DNA of 64,000 nt, from the NCBI RefSeq assembly GCF_035582795.1, contig NC_134365.1, forward strand, positions 221,667,887 through 221,731,886. The letters run 5' to 3'. The notes beneath the pieces are model-generated. The model was not told the DNA's origin. It was given only the letters and a program-made list of their open reading frames with translations, and did not search any database. Each line of letters begins with the position of its first letter. Positions within the stretch are counted from its first letter, which is position 1. The DNA comes from Mycteria americana. Taxonomy: Eukaryota; Chordata; Aves; Ciconiiformes; Ciconiidae. The position numbers and the translations under genes are program-made. Shown piece by piece: positions 1-12,290 of the stretch.

Positions 1-718
1 AAAATCCCAAACCCACCCTGACCTGCTCCTCCACGAGTGATTTACACCTGCGTGTTTCTCACAGGAGCTTGATTTTCTAGTGGGGTCTAAAACCTCAAAG
101 CATTCCCTTTGAGGGAAACCAAAGGGAAACCAGTTGTCCTTTGAGGACAACTCAGCTAGGCATGGGAAGACAGGTGAGGTACCCCATAAGCAGGAGAAGT
201 TAGGTGTGAAACCAACGCTCCCCCGTTGCAGACAACAGCGTTTCACCCCCAAAGCTGCCCCGTTGTGGTGAGTCAAGCTCCTTCCTGCACCTCTTGTTTC
301 CTTCCCGTAAAAGGCTTCAGTGTTCATGAGACCTTATCTTATCTATGTCATGAAAATAAGGGAGCAGTTCATGTGCGTGAGGACAACGTGGCTCAATGCA
401 CGGAAGATGAGAGCCCCAATGGCTGGGGAAGACCTTCCTGCTAGCCGGTGTTTGTCTGCTGCGTGGATGTGTAGAAGACAACGGGAATCAGAAGCACAGC
501 CCACGTTTTGATGGTTTTCATGCCCTTTCCTGTGGTTCCAACTGTCCCCTGGCTCTGATTCCCACCATCAGCTGTTGCCTCTCAGGACTGAGATGGTTTC
601 ATTCTCTGAAAATTAAAATTCCTTGAGGACAAACCTACAGCTTGCAGCTCCCAACCCCTTGAGAGAAGGTGATTTCCTTTATCTGTCCCAAAAGGCATAA
701 AATAAGTTCCTAGAGTAC
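1..718. other. SLCO2B1 intron, left edge of window
   Basis: Follows the third coding exon on the minus strand. I see no further SLCO exon on that strand and no recognisable repeat here. The open frames in it are short and have no familiar motifs. Confidence 0.6.
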
Positions 719-885
719 CTACTGGCAACGGACTGGTCATACTCGTAGGGTCCAGTTATGAAGTGGGGGAGAGACATGAGGAACCCAGCCAAGGAGACGA
801 GGATGGCACCACAGCCGATGAAACGGGGTCTGTGCACTCGGCTCCCGAAGTAACTTATGAAGACGATCAGCAACGTGTTTCCAAC
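719..885 (-). CDS. SLCO2B1: SLCO2B1 third coding exon (membrane segments 2-3)
   Basis: The acceptor CTGCTGCAG precedes GTT GGA AAC (VGN) at 885. The exon covers [20 protein letters not shown], the short conserved loop, a third helix ([17 protein letters not shown]) and the start of the first large extracellular loop ([12 protein letters not shown]). The donor is ambiguous: AG/gtactc puts the end at 719, while A/gtaggt puts it at 723. The choice changes the phase (2 or 1) and needs the next exon, which is outside the window. Confidence 0.92.
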
Positions 886-985
886 CTGCAGCAGGACACA
901 CACACCAAGAGGTCTCACAAGGGAACAACAGGAGCATGGGGAGAGCATTCACCAGGTAGATTAGGAGAAGCAAGCTGGTTTTCAC

Positions 986-1123
986 CTCATTGAAGGAAGC
1001 GAGCAGCCCTGATGTCTGGCTGGAGAGGCCGTATCGTCTCTCGATGGTTGAGATGGAGCTCTTCAGATAGCCGGAGACCAGGAGCTGGGAGAGCTGCAGG
1101 AGCCCGTGGCAGAAAACGAAGAA
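986..1123 (-). CDS. SLCO2B1: SLCO2B1 second coding exon (first membrane segment)
   Basis: 46 codons exactly, phase 0 on both sides. The acceptor is TTGGCAG just above 1123 and the donor is GAG/gtgaaa just below 986. It encodes [20 protein letters not shown], the first transmembrane helix, and then the conserved [19 protein letters not shown] loop and the start of the second helix (LLASFNE). An upstream reading frame stays open to 1186, but the polypyrimidine tract and AG place the exon edge at 1123. Confidence 0.93.
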
Positions 1124-4100
1124 CTGCCAACACAAAAAGAGAGCATCCAGCATGATTACTGCAAGCTGCAACACAACGAACTGCATCTTCTACACAAAGG
1201 TGTGATTATTGAACATGAACCTTCGACCATGAGCCTTTGAAATATTACCCTCACTCCTGCCATCAGTGGTCTTCTGAAATTAGGCCAGGGCCATTAAACT
1301 GTCCTCTGCCAAAAATGACAATAGGGTTAGTATTTGCAAGGAGAGTGCGGTTTCTTCAGCTGAAAGTGGCTTTGGACAAAGAGATCACTTCACTTGGGAT
1401 ACTGCCAGTTTCTGTTGGTCTTGACCCTGAGACCCGGCAGCAGAAGTGGAAGGTTGCACAGCCTTCCATCTCCCATCCAGCCCGAGGCAGGCAGCCATCC
1501 CCACTGCTGGCAGGAGCTCTTCTGGGACAGGAACGAGCCCTTCCAAACACAGCAACAAGCAGCTTCTTTAGAGAAAGTCAGGAGGAGGTCAGGGAGAATA
1601 GTTCAGACTTTCTGTTTTCCTTTCCTTCTGGATGTAAAGGACATATCTCCTTTTGGAAAATGGGATGATTCGCCTCCACTTCCAGAAGGAAACCTTGTCA
1701 AAGACCATCAGCTCCCAGAAAATCATCTGACCTCCTCTCCTCCAGAGTTTGGGATGTCCTGGTGCTCGGCTGCCCAGGAGAACACGTGGCTCGAACTGCC
1801 CCACCATTAATGAGAGCAACATCCATCTTCCTGCTCCTCAAGCAGAAGCATTTTGCAAGTGCCAAATGAACTGTCCCAGGAGGGATGGAGACCACCTCCC
1901 CTTCATCCTCAGCTCTGCAAACTACTCAGCAAAGGAAAGGAGCTGACAAGCCGTCTGCCACATGGCTCTCCACAGGCATCCTTCCAGAACCCAAATGAGT
2001 TAAAACAAACTAACCAACCCAAACGGTCGCCATACCCTAAGGAGACAGACCACTCATCTCACTGCAGGACAGGCTGAATATCCCTGCGTCCTTGCAGAGC
2101 TGCTGCCCTCAGCCTTGTTGCTGCCCAAAGCCACAGGGAGCTGCTTTTGGCAGCCGTTTCCCCTACCCAGAGCAGGGCATTGCTCTGGCTCGGGGTGTTT
2201 TGCAGCCAGCTCCCACCAGGCACGAGTCTCGCCCGGAGGAGCTGCTCAGCCTGGCCTGGATTTCTGCTATGTCTCGTTCTGATGCAGGGCTGAAGTGGGG
2301 TCACTGCCAAACCGGACTGCTCTGTAAGCAGAGGGACTATTTACGGCACAAAAAGGGAAAAAGAGGATGGCCAAGCCCCCTCGGCTCCCTGAGAGCTGGA
2401 GCACCGGGGTATGGGTACTACCACCAAAAGCGGTGCATCGGCATCACGCAAAGCGGGATGCAATCCAAGACCTTCCCCCTTCCCTGTCACCACGGAGGGG
2501 TGCAACGTGTTTGGACTAGAGAAATGTCACCCGGCCAAAGGAAAGCTTTCCCAGAGTCAGCTTTGCTAAAACTCCAACGTTCCTGCAAGACATGCTGGCT
2601 ACGTCTAGGCACTGTTTCCTGCATACATGAGTTCAGATAGAAATGTTGAGGTCAGATTAATCTTTTCCAGGGATCCATAACACACAGCCCAACGGGAATG
2701 CACATCCAGGACCTTCATGGCACGTTGGTCTACAGCAGCTCAGCAGCTCCCCACCGCTGCCCCATATCCTCTTCAGCACAGGAGGTCAAAATGGGTTGGG
2801 AATCTGCTATTTTATTGTCCCCTATCTGGGCAGACTAAAGCACAGAAAAGAGAGATGGCCCTGCAAAGGACTTGCAGTGGCTTGGTGTCAGCACTGGGCA
2901 AGGACCCCAGTTCTTCTGGCTCCAGGGGCTGTTTGCTGTTAGCCATCAGATCACGGCACGGCCGGTGATCGGCCAGGAAAAGAAGGAACAGACTCATGGA
3001 CTTTAGATCTGCTGGAGAGATGTATGTCCTTCTTTGTCTTTGGCCGCACACACAGTGCTGCATTTTGTCCCGCAGCAAAAATCACTTGTTTACATTTCTG
3101 TATCTGATCAAGACGTCTGGCCTTCTAACTTGTATGGTCTGGAAAGATGCTCTTCACACCCGGAAGGAGAGACCATTACTGACACCAGTGTGATCCTCGT
3201 AAAGAGAAGGAGAGATTTCCCTGAGGACCAACTGCTGCAGAGCATAAGCTCAGCTCTGCTCGAGAGCCACAGGGCATAAATGCCTACAGCATCTCCGAGT
3301 TGTCAGAGGTCATATGGACATGCACACCAACATGTGCTTCTCCTGTCCCAGGAGATCTCAGCAGGGCTAACCTTACAAAGCCTGCTTTCATCTCAATCCT
3401 TCCCTGCCAGCAGAGTCTGCTTCTTCATACTCCCAGCAAAAGGAGGGAGAAGCAGCAGACAGCAGTGTTATTAAGAATGAAGGCAACGCACTAAAATCAA
3501 ATTACGTCTGCTTATCAGCTCCCAGGAAACAAACCTCCCAACCTAGAGCATTCCTTTCCACCCTCTCAAAGTACAGGGTGTGATTCCTGTCCACATAACA
3601 AGCCTAACGTGGGCTTGAAAGAGGGGTGTGACACCAAGAGCCACGATTCCGGTCTCCTTCATTCAAATGCATGGCTGCAAGCCTAGTTTTGCTTGAGTCC
3701 CAAAGGTAGAGTCTATCCTTGTAAATGAAACAGGCCGGGGGACATTCTCTGATGCCAAGGCCGGTGGGAACAGAATAGCCTGCATCCATCCTACCAAACT
3801 CACTGAGCCTTCAAAATAGGGCAGTTTTCACCCAAAATGCTTGCTGGGAATTGCCCCCAGTCCTCAGCTTCCCAGTTTTTTGGGAAAGTAGTAGCTGGCC
3901 CAGGGCCAAGTCACGGAGTAGGTGATAATTCAGAGGTACAGCCAGATGAGTTGTAACGATGAGGTCTTCTCGGGGTCTCGGTATGCAAAATGCCCCCTCC
4001 ATCCCTGGGGGAGCTAATCCGGGGACTGGCGTCAACATACCTAGCCGTGCTCCCCCAGCCTGTGCTGGGGTGAAGGTGCAGGGCTCGGTCCTGCCTTTGG

Positions 4101-7100
4101 GGTGTGCCCAGGAACGCGGCCACACCATGATGTTCATCATAAGAGGGTTTTGGTTTTCTCCCAGGAAGCCGCTGCTTGCAGCTCTGGTCATCCAGACCAA
4201 AACCCTACACTGGAAGAAGGATCCTGCACTTTCTGCAGCCCACAGAACAACCACCACCTGTGTCCCCCCAGTCTGCTCGAGTTTGGGGGTTGCCCTCCAC
4301 GCCACAGCCTGGAGAGCAGGACTTCAGGGGATGAACATCCAGACTTGGAGTGCAGAGGGCTCCTTCACTGAAATCTGCAGTGCATTTTTATAGGCTTATC
4401 TTTCCCTTTTCTGGAAGAGAAAAGCAGTACTGCAGGTCCTGGGGAACGCGGAGAAGAGCAAAAGCCTGGGTCAATGCAAGGGTATGAGGACATCGTTGGT
4501 GGCAGGACATCCCGAGGGGATTGCAGCAGCCTAAGGAAACGGGAGGCGGAGGACAGGGGGGCTGGGTAACACCAGGAGCTGGTGGGGTGGTTAAAGACAG
4601 CCCAGCAAGAGCCCTCAGGTATGCACCGTGTCCCACCGAGGGAGCGGGGGCGGTGAAAGAGCCGCAAAGGCATCCGACCACGCTACAACAGCAGGATGAG
4701 ACGAAGGGAAGGAAATCCCCACGGGCTGCCCGGCAGAGCTTCCTAAGATCAAGCTATCAATAGTAGTTTTTAATTAAATATTTCAATCTCTTTTCAACAC
4801 GTGCCTTTTTTAAAAATGACTGCTACCAACCAAACACATTAGAGGGGCCAACAGCTAATATTTCTGCACGGCCTGTGTTGAAAGAGCAAAGACCAACAGA
4901 TTTATAAAAATCTGGATACCCACATGGTAACTGCACTAGTCGCTGCACAAAAGGTTTCAGACACAAGTCAGAATCCCAGAGCAAGCAGGGGAACATTTAG
5001 AAAGTCAAAATCAAGATGGAAATGGTTGAGAACGAAAAAACAAACAGCAATGTGAAGACCATCGCTTGCATTTCCTCCAACTTCTGCAGCAATTGTAAGT
5101 CAACTAGTTCTGGGAAAATGTCACAGAAAAAATCGGCTTTTTGTAGGATCTCCACACTTTCTGTGTTTCCCATTTCTCCATTTCTTCTTACTTTCCTAAG
5201 GTAGCAAAGTGGGAGGTCTTGCAATTGAAACTCTGCAAGGGCAAGTCTCCTTCTTGCTCCTTAGGGAGTCATTGCGGGCAACCACCCTAACCACAGAGCA
5301 TTTTTAGGCGGGGGAATATTTTAATGAGTGAGAAATAGAGAGCCGGTAATTGCTAGTGTGTGATTTCCAGTTTGCCCCATTGTAGCTGTGACGATGGTGG
5401 TGGGTGGTCGAGCCGCAGCAGCGCGTCTATCACGGGGCTCCTCCGGGGCCTCCCATGATATTTGGTGCGGGGCCGACCACATGCAGACTCAGATGTCACC
5501 CTGCGCCTTTCTCAGCTAGGTCTGGGACATAGCCCATGCGACAGGGCAGGCAGATCCTCTGCATCATCCTTCCGTGCCATCTAGTTACTTTTCCCGAGGA
5601 CTTGAGGCTGGGGTCCCTCCACACTTGGACTGGGTCTGATGGGCTATCCCAGCAGCAGGAGAAGATCAGAAGATGACCTGGGTCTGCAGACACCAGCCTT
5701 TTCCCAAGACCAGGGCCCCGACAGCAGGTCGCAGTCATGGAAAGACAGGGACAGCCCCAGAGCTGGGTGTTCCCAAAAGCAACACCAAGCCCAGCTGCCT
5801 GGCACCTCTCTCCCATTACGGGCCAAGCCACGCTCGCATCCTTTCCCCTCTACATCAGTAGAATTAAAACAACTCGGAGAATCCAAATGAGTGCTTGCGT
5901 AGGCTGAAGAGGAAGGAAGGGAGAGGTTTTTTTAATGGCTTTTTTTTTTTTTTTAATAAACATCTGCGAAGCAGTCTGACAACAAATCCTCCATGTAAGG
6001 GCTCTGAAAGCCGCTCTGAAAGCCGCACACACAGTCTTGCCCCAGTTGTCACAGGGAAGTCCCTATCATGCTGCTTCCTTGTGTTTGGGAGACTTTTGCC
6101 GCTATTTTAAGAAAGGGTTTTGTGCCTTAGCACATGATAAAATCCCGTGCACTGGGCTGTGTTTACACAGAGGAGAAAACGGGTCTGGGAGGAAACAGCT
6201 TGTTCCAGTTTAGTGAAAACCAGTTGCGTGTAACTGGGCACAAGTCCCTACCACTGCACAGAACCACTTGTAATAAAGGCTTGGGGCAGGGACAGCTGTA
6301 GTTTGTTCTCGAACTAAAGCACAGAGGAGAAAACATCAAGGGCTGAAGCTCGCACAGAGGGTGAATGTCCTCAGCCAGCTCCTCGATAGCTTCAGGAAGT
6401 GGGCACGTGCACGCCGTCCCTTGAGGAGGGGTATTGGATCCACAGCTGTGTCTGCAGATGAACCTGGAAGCCAACCCTGGGGCACGAAGGTCATCGTGCA
6501 TGTCCTCAAGGTGCAGGATGGCAACAGGCAGGGTCTGGCAGGGATGGGAAACACGTGGCCGTGGGACCACGGCATCCCCCTGGGGCCGCTCACCTTCCCA
6601 CGTGTGTCCCTACCAGCAGGGGTTTCACCAACTTTGCTGCTGGCACGATGCCATGTGCGACTCAAACAACCCAGCAGCGACCACATTGGCAACCACAGTC
6701 TTCAAATGTCCAAGTGGCCTTTCGGGTCTTCCAGATATCCCAGTTCGATCGGCCAAAACCTCTTTATATTGACTACAGTGGATCACACTATGGACTATGC
6801 TTTACTTCCCAGCAAGTCATCGCACTCAGTCTGCGTCCTCTCAACCTGCAGGTGAACTGTTGCTGTAAAACACACACATAGTCTTTCCAAAAAAGTTTCC
6901 TCTTCTGTAGCAGTCGCCATCAGAAGATCCCAAATTACTTCTCCATATCTTTGCATAAGCAGCTCTTCAGCAGAACTGCTCTTCCCAAACTTGTGTGTCC
7001 AGCATGGGATGCAAAAACACTCCTTGAAGCCAAGACAAGATGTTGCATGTCACTGGAAGCAGCAGTAGATTTAATTCTGATTTAATCTGCTCTGATTGAC

Positions 7101-10100
7101 TGTAGGAATTCATGCCAGGTATCTTAAAGGCTCAGGGACCATCAACCCTGTGAGCATTCCCCAGAAAGGCAGTTTTGAGTTATGCTTCTCAGTTGCATTT
7201 TGACACAGGGCAATTAATTTTCGTCAACACATTCTCTCTCTCTGTAGAGAGAGAGATATATACGTAAAAATTGCAGTGCTATGATTTTTGTCCCTTCAGC
7301 CACTTCAAACACATAAACCACATCGTGCAACGGTTTTGTGTTTCTACAAGAACCCTTCAAACCCTGGACTTAAGTTACGTTTCCTGAGGAAGTCATTTAG
7401 AAACCGGACAGCGTCACTTAACTTCTTGAAAGGAAAAAAAAAAAAAAAAACAAAACCAAAAAAAACCACCAGAGAAAGAGATCTGAGGAAAACATCCTGT
7501 GCCAAGTATAATTGTATGCTTGGTGACATGCATGGTCAGGTCAGCTGGTCAGCTTTGCCTTTGGGGTAAAAACAAGTCCTTCAGTAGTTTAATGTGAAAC
7601 ATAGAATTGGAAAAGAGGATTTGCGCTCCTTAGCTGTGGGCTGCAGCCAAGGTGACGCCTGGCAATGGCTTCACCGAGGTTGGTCCCAGCCTGCTGCGAC
7701 TGCAATCATCTGGACTGCAGCCTCCTGCAACGCTGCTCTGACCTGGAGGCATCAGTCAGGGCTTCTCTGCTGAGCTTTCCAAGCAGAAATTCAGCAGTAG
7801 GGTGTCCATCAGGAGCAGAAATGGTCTCCACCAAAAACCCCTCACTTTCTGCCCTTCTCAGGGTGGGCTGCAGAGACCCTTCAGAAAGCAATAGGCCCTA
7901 GGAACCGTGGACAGTTTCAGAGCTGCCCATTGCCCTGCCCAGGTCTGGCCTGCAAAATTCTCCATGAAGAGTTTCCTCTACATCTACCTTCACGGATACC
8001 TTCGCTCAGCAAAATAGATGTTGATTCTGCTCATAGACCCAAGCTGACTTTGCGCCTCAGTGGCTTTAATCTTTGAAGTTTCAAACCCCTTTAAAATTTC
8101 TCCGCACGGAAAAATCGATGGGATTTTATTTTTAAAGATAACCTTGCTGGCACGTAAAAAAACCCCAGAGGTGAATGGACTGAAAAGAGGATCAGGGGAG
8201 AAACCTCAGGACTGTATGGCACCGAGCTCTCCCCTCTCCTGTGCATCCAGCCTCTGGTAACCCTCTGTCTCAGTGACTTCTTCTGAGCTCACTTCGCCTC
8301 TGCCACAAGGGACGAGGGTGATTAAATTACCAACGTTTGTAAAAAAAACCCCCAAAACCAAAATCTTCACCACAAAAGTGACGGAGGAATCTTGACACTG
8401 GCTGTCGCTGGCTCTACAACCTAGGGAGACTCTCTAATGAGTCAGATAATTGGCTTCCAGCTACTCCGAACGTATCATTAAATTGGTGATAATGCTGCCA
8501 CTATTGATAAGCTGGAAATGATTCAACCAAAGGAGAATGAACCAGCCCGTGATTCTGCAAAGAGCTCCTCAAACGCTCAGCTGGAGAGGACCTGAGGTTG
8601 CACGGAGTCCAGCAGAACACCTACAGCATTGCATTGCCATAAGACTTTGAAGGAGCAAGGTTTATATGACTGGCTCTGACTTAAGTTAAAATTAAATCAA
8701 AAGACAAGAGAGAGAATGAGGAATCTGACCTCCCAACTTACCAAGTCACTGCCAACTCTCCTAAGCAAATGAAACCGTAATTTCCCGCACACACTTGCAG
8801 TGACACGCTAAGAAAAGCTCATGTTAAATCATGTATGTGCGTACTGCATGTGTACAAAGAAAATCCCCAAACCTGTGGCTGCAGAATAACAGAAAAAGCA
8901 TTTTCCATCTTGTTCTCCATTTATTCACCCAGCAGTTTTTGATCTGCTCCCACATCATACCACCTTTGGCTCCCCCAGACCGCTGCGTCTCAAGCTCCCA
9001 CTTCGCAGTAGTCTCTTCCCGTAGCAAAACACTCGGTACCTGTCATCTGTTTTTTAAAAAAGAGCATCCTGAAAGCTGATATGCACAAGCCAAACGACAT
9101 GCTCCACTGAACATAGCAATTGTCATCCAGCTAGACCAACAGTCGGCTTAGTTTTAGTCTCCTGCTTCCTTGTGACGTGTAAGAAAAGAGCACAAAATTT
9201 CCAAAATGTCCTTTTTGTAGAAAAGAAGATGGCAATGCGAACTTGATTCTGATGCAAGCTGGGAACTCGCTTTTTCTGACAACACTGTGCTCAATGCTGA
9301 TTATTACTTCCACTTCGCAGATGCTGGTCTTACCTAAACATTTACACCTTTTTTCTTTTGAGCGTTGCTACACTTCTCCAATAGTATCTTGTAGCAGACC
9401 ACCAGTTACACAAATGGTGTGATCACCATCGTTACATGGGATTTTTTAAAAATGCCATTAGCACTATACAAAGAGAAAAGGATTCCCCAAGGATCATTGA
9501 TCCTCCTCTGCAAACGACTGAGCGTGCAAACACCTTTGCAAATAATGAGCTGAGGAGCCCCTCTGGTGCGGACACAGCCATGGGTAGGAGGCGAGAGGCC
9601 ATGAACATCTGCAGGCAAGCTCAGGATCAGCGTGCTGATCCCACACAGGCAGCACTGGCCCCACCACCAGAACATCTCAGTTTCTCCTGCATCCAGCCTT
9701 TGAGAAGGGGAGAAAAAGGGACCTTCACCCAGGGTTCCCCATGGCTCAGCGGTTTGGGTGCTCCAGCTCAGAGGAAACGTGGCTCCATGCCCATGTTGGC
9801 AAGTCGAGCCAGTCCTCAGCCTTCCCTGGGCAGCCCTCTGACCATCAGACTGCTGTGCAGAAGTGACCATCACCTCCTGCCGTCCCCACCACAACCAACT
9901 GTTGGGGCTTCTCCAAAGGGCTTAATGAAGGCCACTCATCTGGTTGCCTGCACTGGACCTGGCAGAGCTCCTGGGTGGAGGTATGGAGGAACCATCTCCC
10001 TGCATGGCCCCAGACACCCAACAGCAAAGCAAGAGGAGCCGGGTGAACTTGCATCAGGGTCAGGCAGCATTGTAGGGCAGGTGGCCTGAGTCATCGCTTA

Positions 10101-10647
10101 GGACATATGTTTTCAGTGAATAAATTCAAGCAAGGACAGGTTTTAAGCCAACTAGATGCCGTTCCTTGCCTAAATGGGGACTAATACCCAAAGCTTTGCA
10201 GGCTGCTGTGTGCCGAGTTCCAAGAGCAAGCACCGATTGCCCCTTTCCTCCATCTCTGCTGTCCCCGTTATGCGCATGCGTTTATCATGGATATCACAAA
10301 AAAATTATTTCCATGAAGACTGAGGCTCATAGCTGCTTTAAGATCCGGGATTTGTTTCTCTTGAAGGTTTGCTTTGGGCTCTGGGAGTTTCACTGACAGA
10401 AGTTAAATACTGCAGAAGCTGAAAGTTCAACTTGCATTGCAACATCGGCTGTCCCACTGTTTGCTTTTGGACAGACCCGGCTGCACATCCAACGGCACTT
10501 CTGCCGTAGGGAGCACCCAGAGCAGCTTCCAAACACATTTTGTAAACAGAAATCCTGTCAATGCATTCTGCAGAAAGCTAAACTCCTCTTTACCAGGCAA
10601 GTAATCCAAGGAGGGGGGAGGGGGTATAGAAAGCAGGAGGTATTTAC
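1124..10647. other. SLCO2B1 intron 1 (9.5 kb), no other gene seen
   Basis: Lies between the first and second coding exons. It holds simple-sequence patches only: a T run near 5938-5955, a perfect CT/GA inverted repeat near 7228-7252, and an A-rich run near 7433-7466. A 13-bp direct duplication (GCTCTGAAAGCCG type) sits near 6000-6025. No CR1 or LTR could be recognised. Confidence 0.6.
7228..7252. repeat. Short CT/GA inverted repeat
   Basis: A run of TCTCTCTCTC is followed at once by TGTA and then GAGAGAGAG, so one strand can fold on itself with a 4-base loop. It continues into ATATATAC. It lies deep in the SLCO2B1 intron with no sign of function. Confidence 0.6.
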
Positions 10648-10728
10648 CTTGATACTGAGAAATGGGTTCCTGCAGAGTGTTTTCCGGGACCGATCCGGGT
10701 AGGTGCTCTTTGTAGCAGTACTCGTCAT
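10648..10728 (-). CDS. SLCO2B1: SLCO2B1 first coding exon (27 codons)
   Basis: A short exon with an ATG at 10728-10726 (A at -3, a good Kozak context) and 27 codons ending RNPFLSIK, followed by donor AAG/gtaaat. It was found by looking for the missing N-terminus: the next exon begins FFVFCHG without a start, and this one supplies the cytoplasmic N-terminal tail in the right phase (0). The tail is rich in Ser, Thr, Lys and Arg, as expected for an intracellular segment before the first membrane helix. Full-length mammalian 2B1 has a longer tail, so another upstream first exon is possible. The 5' untranslated part and promoter are not resolved. Confidence 0.82.
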
Positions 10729-11134
10729 TCTGTCAGGTCTGCTTTATCCGCCTGCCAAAATAAATCATTCAGCACAATGCTAGTTGCTCTGCCTGAATTC
10801 GCCTTGCTCAGCACAGCAAAATCCTGTCGTGCTTTGCAAACACCCACACAGCAGGCACAGGGTTGTCGTAAGCAATTATTAATTATTCCTGATTTTCATT
10901 TTTCTTTTAGCACTTGCCTTCCGCAAAGCAAAAATGCAGCATGCAAAACACAAACAGGCTAATCACCAGGGCACATGAGAGGTTAAAAATTACCAGTCAT
11001 TCCACTTCAAAGCTACAAAGCAGCTCTGGGCCAGGATCTTGGTATTCCCAAATCCCAGCCATACCAGAGCATAACTGGGGTCAACGCTGTTCAACATAAT
11101 CAAGGCCAATATTGTTTAAACATTATCTGGGTGA
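10729..11134. other. SLCO2B1 5' flank, nothing recognised
   Basis: Upstream of the SLCO2B1 start codon on the minus strand, where the 5' untranslated exon or promoter could be. There is no CpG-rich patch and no clear TATA box in the expected place. A possible splice acceptor-like CAG lies 13 bases before the ATG, so the leader may be spliced from a more distant exon. Confidence 0.35.
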
Positions 11135-11512
11135 GTACTGTTCTAACACCCTTATCAGTGACCTGGGTGATGGGGCAGAGTGCACCCTCAGCCAGTTGGG
11201 AGGAGATGCAAGACTGGGAGGAGCGACTGAGACAGTTGATGCTTGTGCTGCCATCCAGAGGGACCTCAACGGGCTGGAGAACCTCATGAAGTTCAACCAG
11301 GAGAAACGCAAAGTCCTGCTGCTGGGGAGGAACAACCCCAGTCATCAGCACAAGCTGGGGTCCAACCAGCCCTGCAGAGAAGGACCTTGGGTTGAACACG
11401 AGCCAGCAACACTCCCTCCCAGCAAGGAAAGCCGGCTGGGCCGCATTAGGAGGAGTGTTGACATGATCTCCAGAGTTCCCTTACAACCTCAGCCATTCTG
11501 TGGTCCTCTGAT
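11135..11512 (+). mobile_element. CR1 LINE fragment, internally deleted
   Basis: The plus strand encodes the end of the CR1 reverse transcriptase region: GAECTLSQLGGDARLGG, then AAIQRDLNGLENLMKFNQEK and LLLGRNNP. All are typical of avian CR1 (chicken repeat 1, a jockey-type non-LTR retroposon). The usual stretch with FADDTK is shortened. Near 11461 the copy jumps to a CR1 3' end (TCCCTTACAACCTCAGCCAT, then ATTCTGTGGTCC), so several hundred bases of the standard 3' region are missing. It is a dead copy, 5'-truncated and diverged. Confidence 0.8.
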
Positions 11513-12145
11513 AATCATTTTAATACCCATAGGAGGAAGGAGGGCAACCTTTACCGTCCCAAACTATGAGATTCTGACTGCTCCGATCGACCCCTTCATA
11601 TCCTTGAACCACACAGGACATCTTGGCTTTTTTTTGTCTGGTATGAAACACACACCTAGATCAACCATCCCAATTAGTAAACGGATCTCCAGACATCCCC
11701 TAATCCCACCCTGAACGCCAGCCACAAGGAGCATCCTAGGGTCTTCATACGGTGCCTGGGGCAGGCTCTGGTCTCCACCGTGCTGGTGTGAATCTCCTTG
11801 AGCAGCTCCTCTGATTTGGTTAGCTACAGCTGAGACGAGGATCCAGCCTCCGCATTACATATTGCACTACGTCAAGCTGTCTTAGCGTTCTAGGTATGTT
11901 TGCAATACGCATGACACAGTGACACTGTAGTTGAAGGTCAGTGCTACAGAGTGAGAAAAATACCCACAGCATTGAAGAGATGGAAAAGGGGTTGAGAGGA
12001 AAAACCCAGCTGGGCATTAGCTCAGCTCTTGAACGGTGCTGGAGCAGTCTTGGGCCAAGTGTGAGGGATCTGCCCAGACATGAAGATCCCACCAAGGCGA
12101 GGCCAAGCTCACCAGCGGCAGCTGAGGTCACATCTGCTGCTAAAT
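11513..12145. other. Intergenic, no feature recognised
   Basis: Lies between two CR1 pieces. Open frames here are short and without motifs. Part of it may be diverged repeat, but I cannot assign it. Confidence 0.4.
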
Positions 12146-12290
12146 TCACCATCCCTGGAGGTATTTAAAGGACGTTTGGATGAGGTGCTCAGGGACATGG
12201 TGTAGTGGTGGGCTTGGCAGTGTTAGGTTTACGGTTGGACTCGATGATCTTAAAGGTCTTTTCCAACTGATACGATTCTGTGATTCTGTG
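12146..12290 (+). mobile_element. CR1 3' end
   Basis: Starts at CCATCCCTGGAGGTATTTAA and runs through GTTGGACTCGATGATCTTAA to the repeated tail ATTCTGTGATTCTGTG. It is about 145 bp of the 3' untranslated end of a CR1. It is nearly identical to the 3' end of the copy ending at 37661, so both come from the same subfamily. Confidence 0.9.

Larger units (their letters stand above)
719..10728 (-). other. SLCO2B1: SLCO2B1 gene, 5' part (three coding exons, gene runs off the left edge)
   Basis: This is the N-terminal part of a sodium-independent organic anion transporter (OATP family, 12 membrane segments, plasma membrane), which in vertebrates carries steroid sulfates, bile acids and drugs. Three exons join in one frame: 27 codons (10648-10728), 46 codons (986-1123) and about 54-55 codons (719-885). 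The junctions read LSIK/FFVF and SFNE/VGNT, both phase 0, with canonical GT/AG sites. Segments such as [20 protein letters not shown] and the stretch [15 protein letters not shown] are hallmarks of the OATP2B group. Position next to an OR2AT4-like receptor, in divergent orientation, matches the mammalian order as I recall it. The remaining exons should lie to the left of position 1. The family is certain from sequence; the 2B1 subtype is a strong inference from motif similarity and neighbourhood. Confidence 0.92.

Noticed and set aside
737-1186. One continuous 149-codon minus-strand protein
   Set aside because: It reads through the intron between the two SLCO exons; after SFNE the frame loses similarity while the true continuation (VGNTLL) lies in another frame after a good acceptor.
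4997-5224. Minus-strand 75-codon frame with a hydrophobic C-terminus inside the SLCO2B1 intron
   Set aside because: No known motif, no clear splice sites, and it does not match any SLCO segment.
11112-11714. 200-codon plus-strand frame
   Set aside because: Its recognisable half is CR1 reverse transcriptase remnant; the rest is chance read-through past the element's 3' end.
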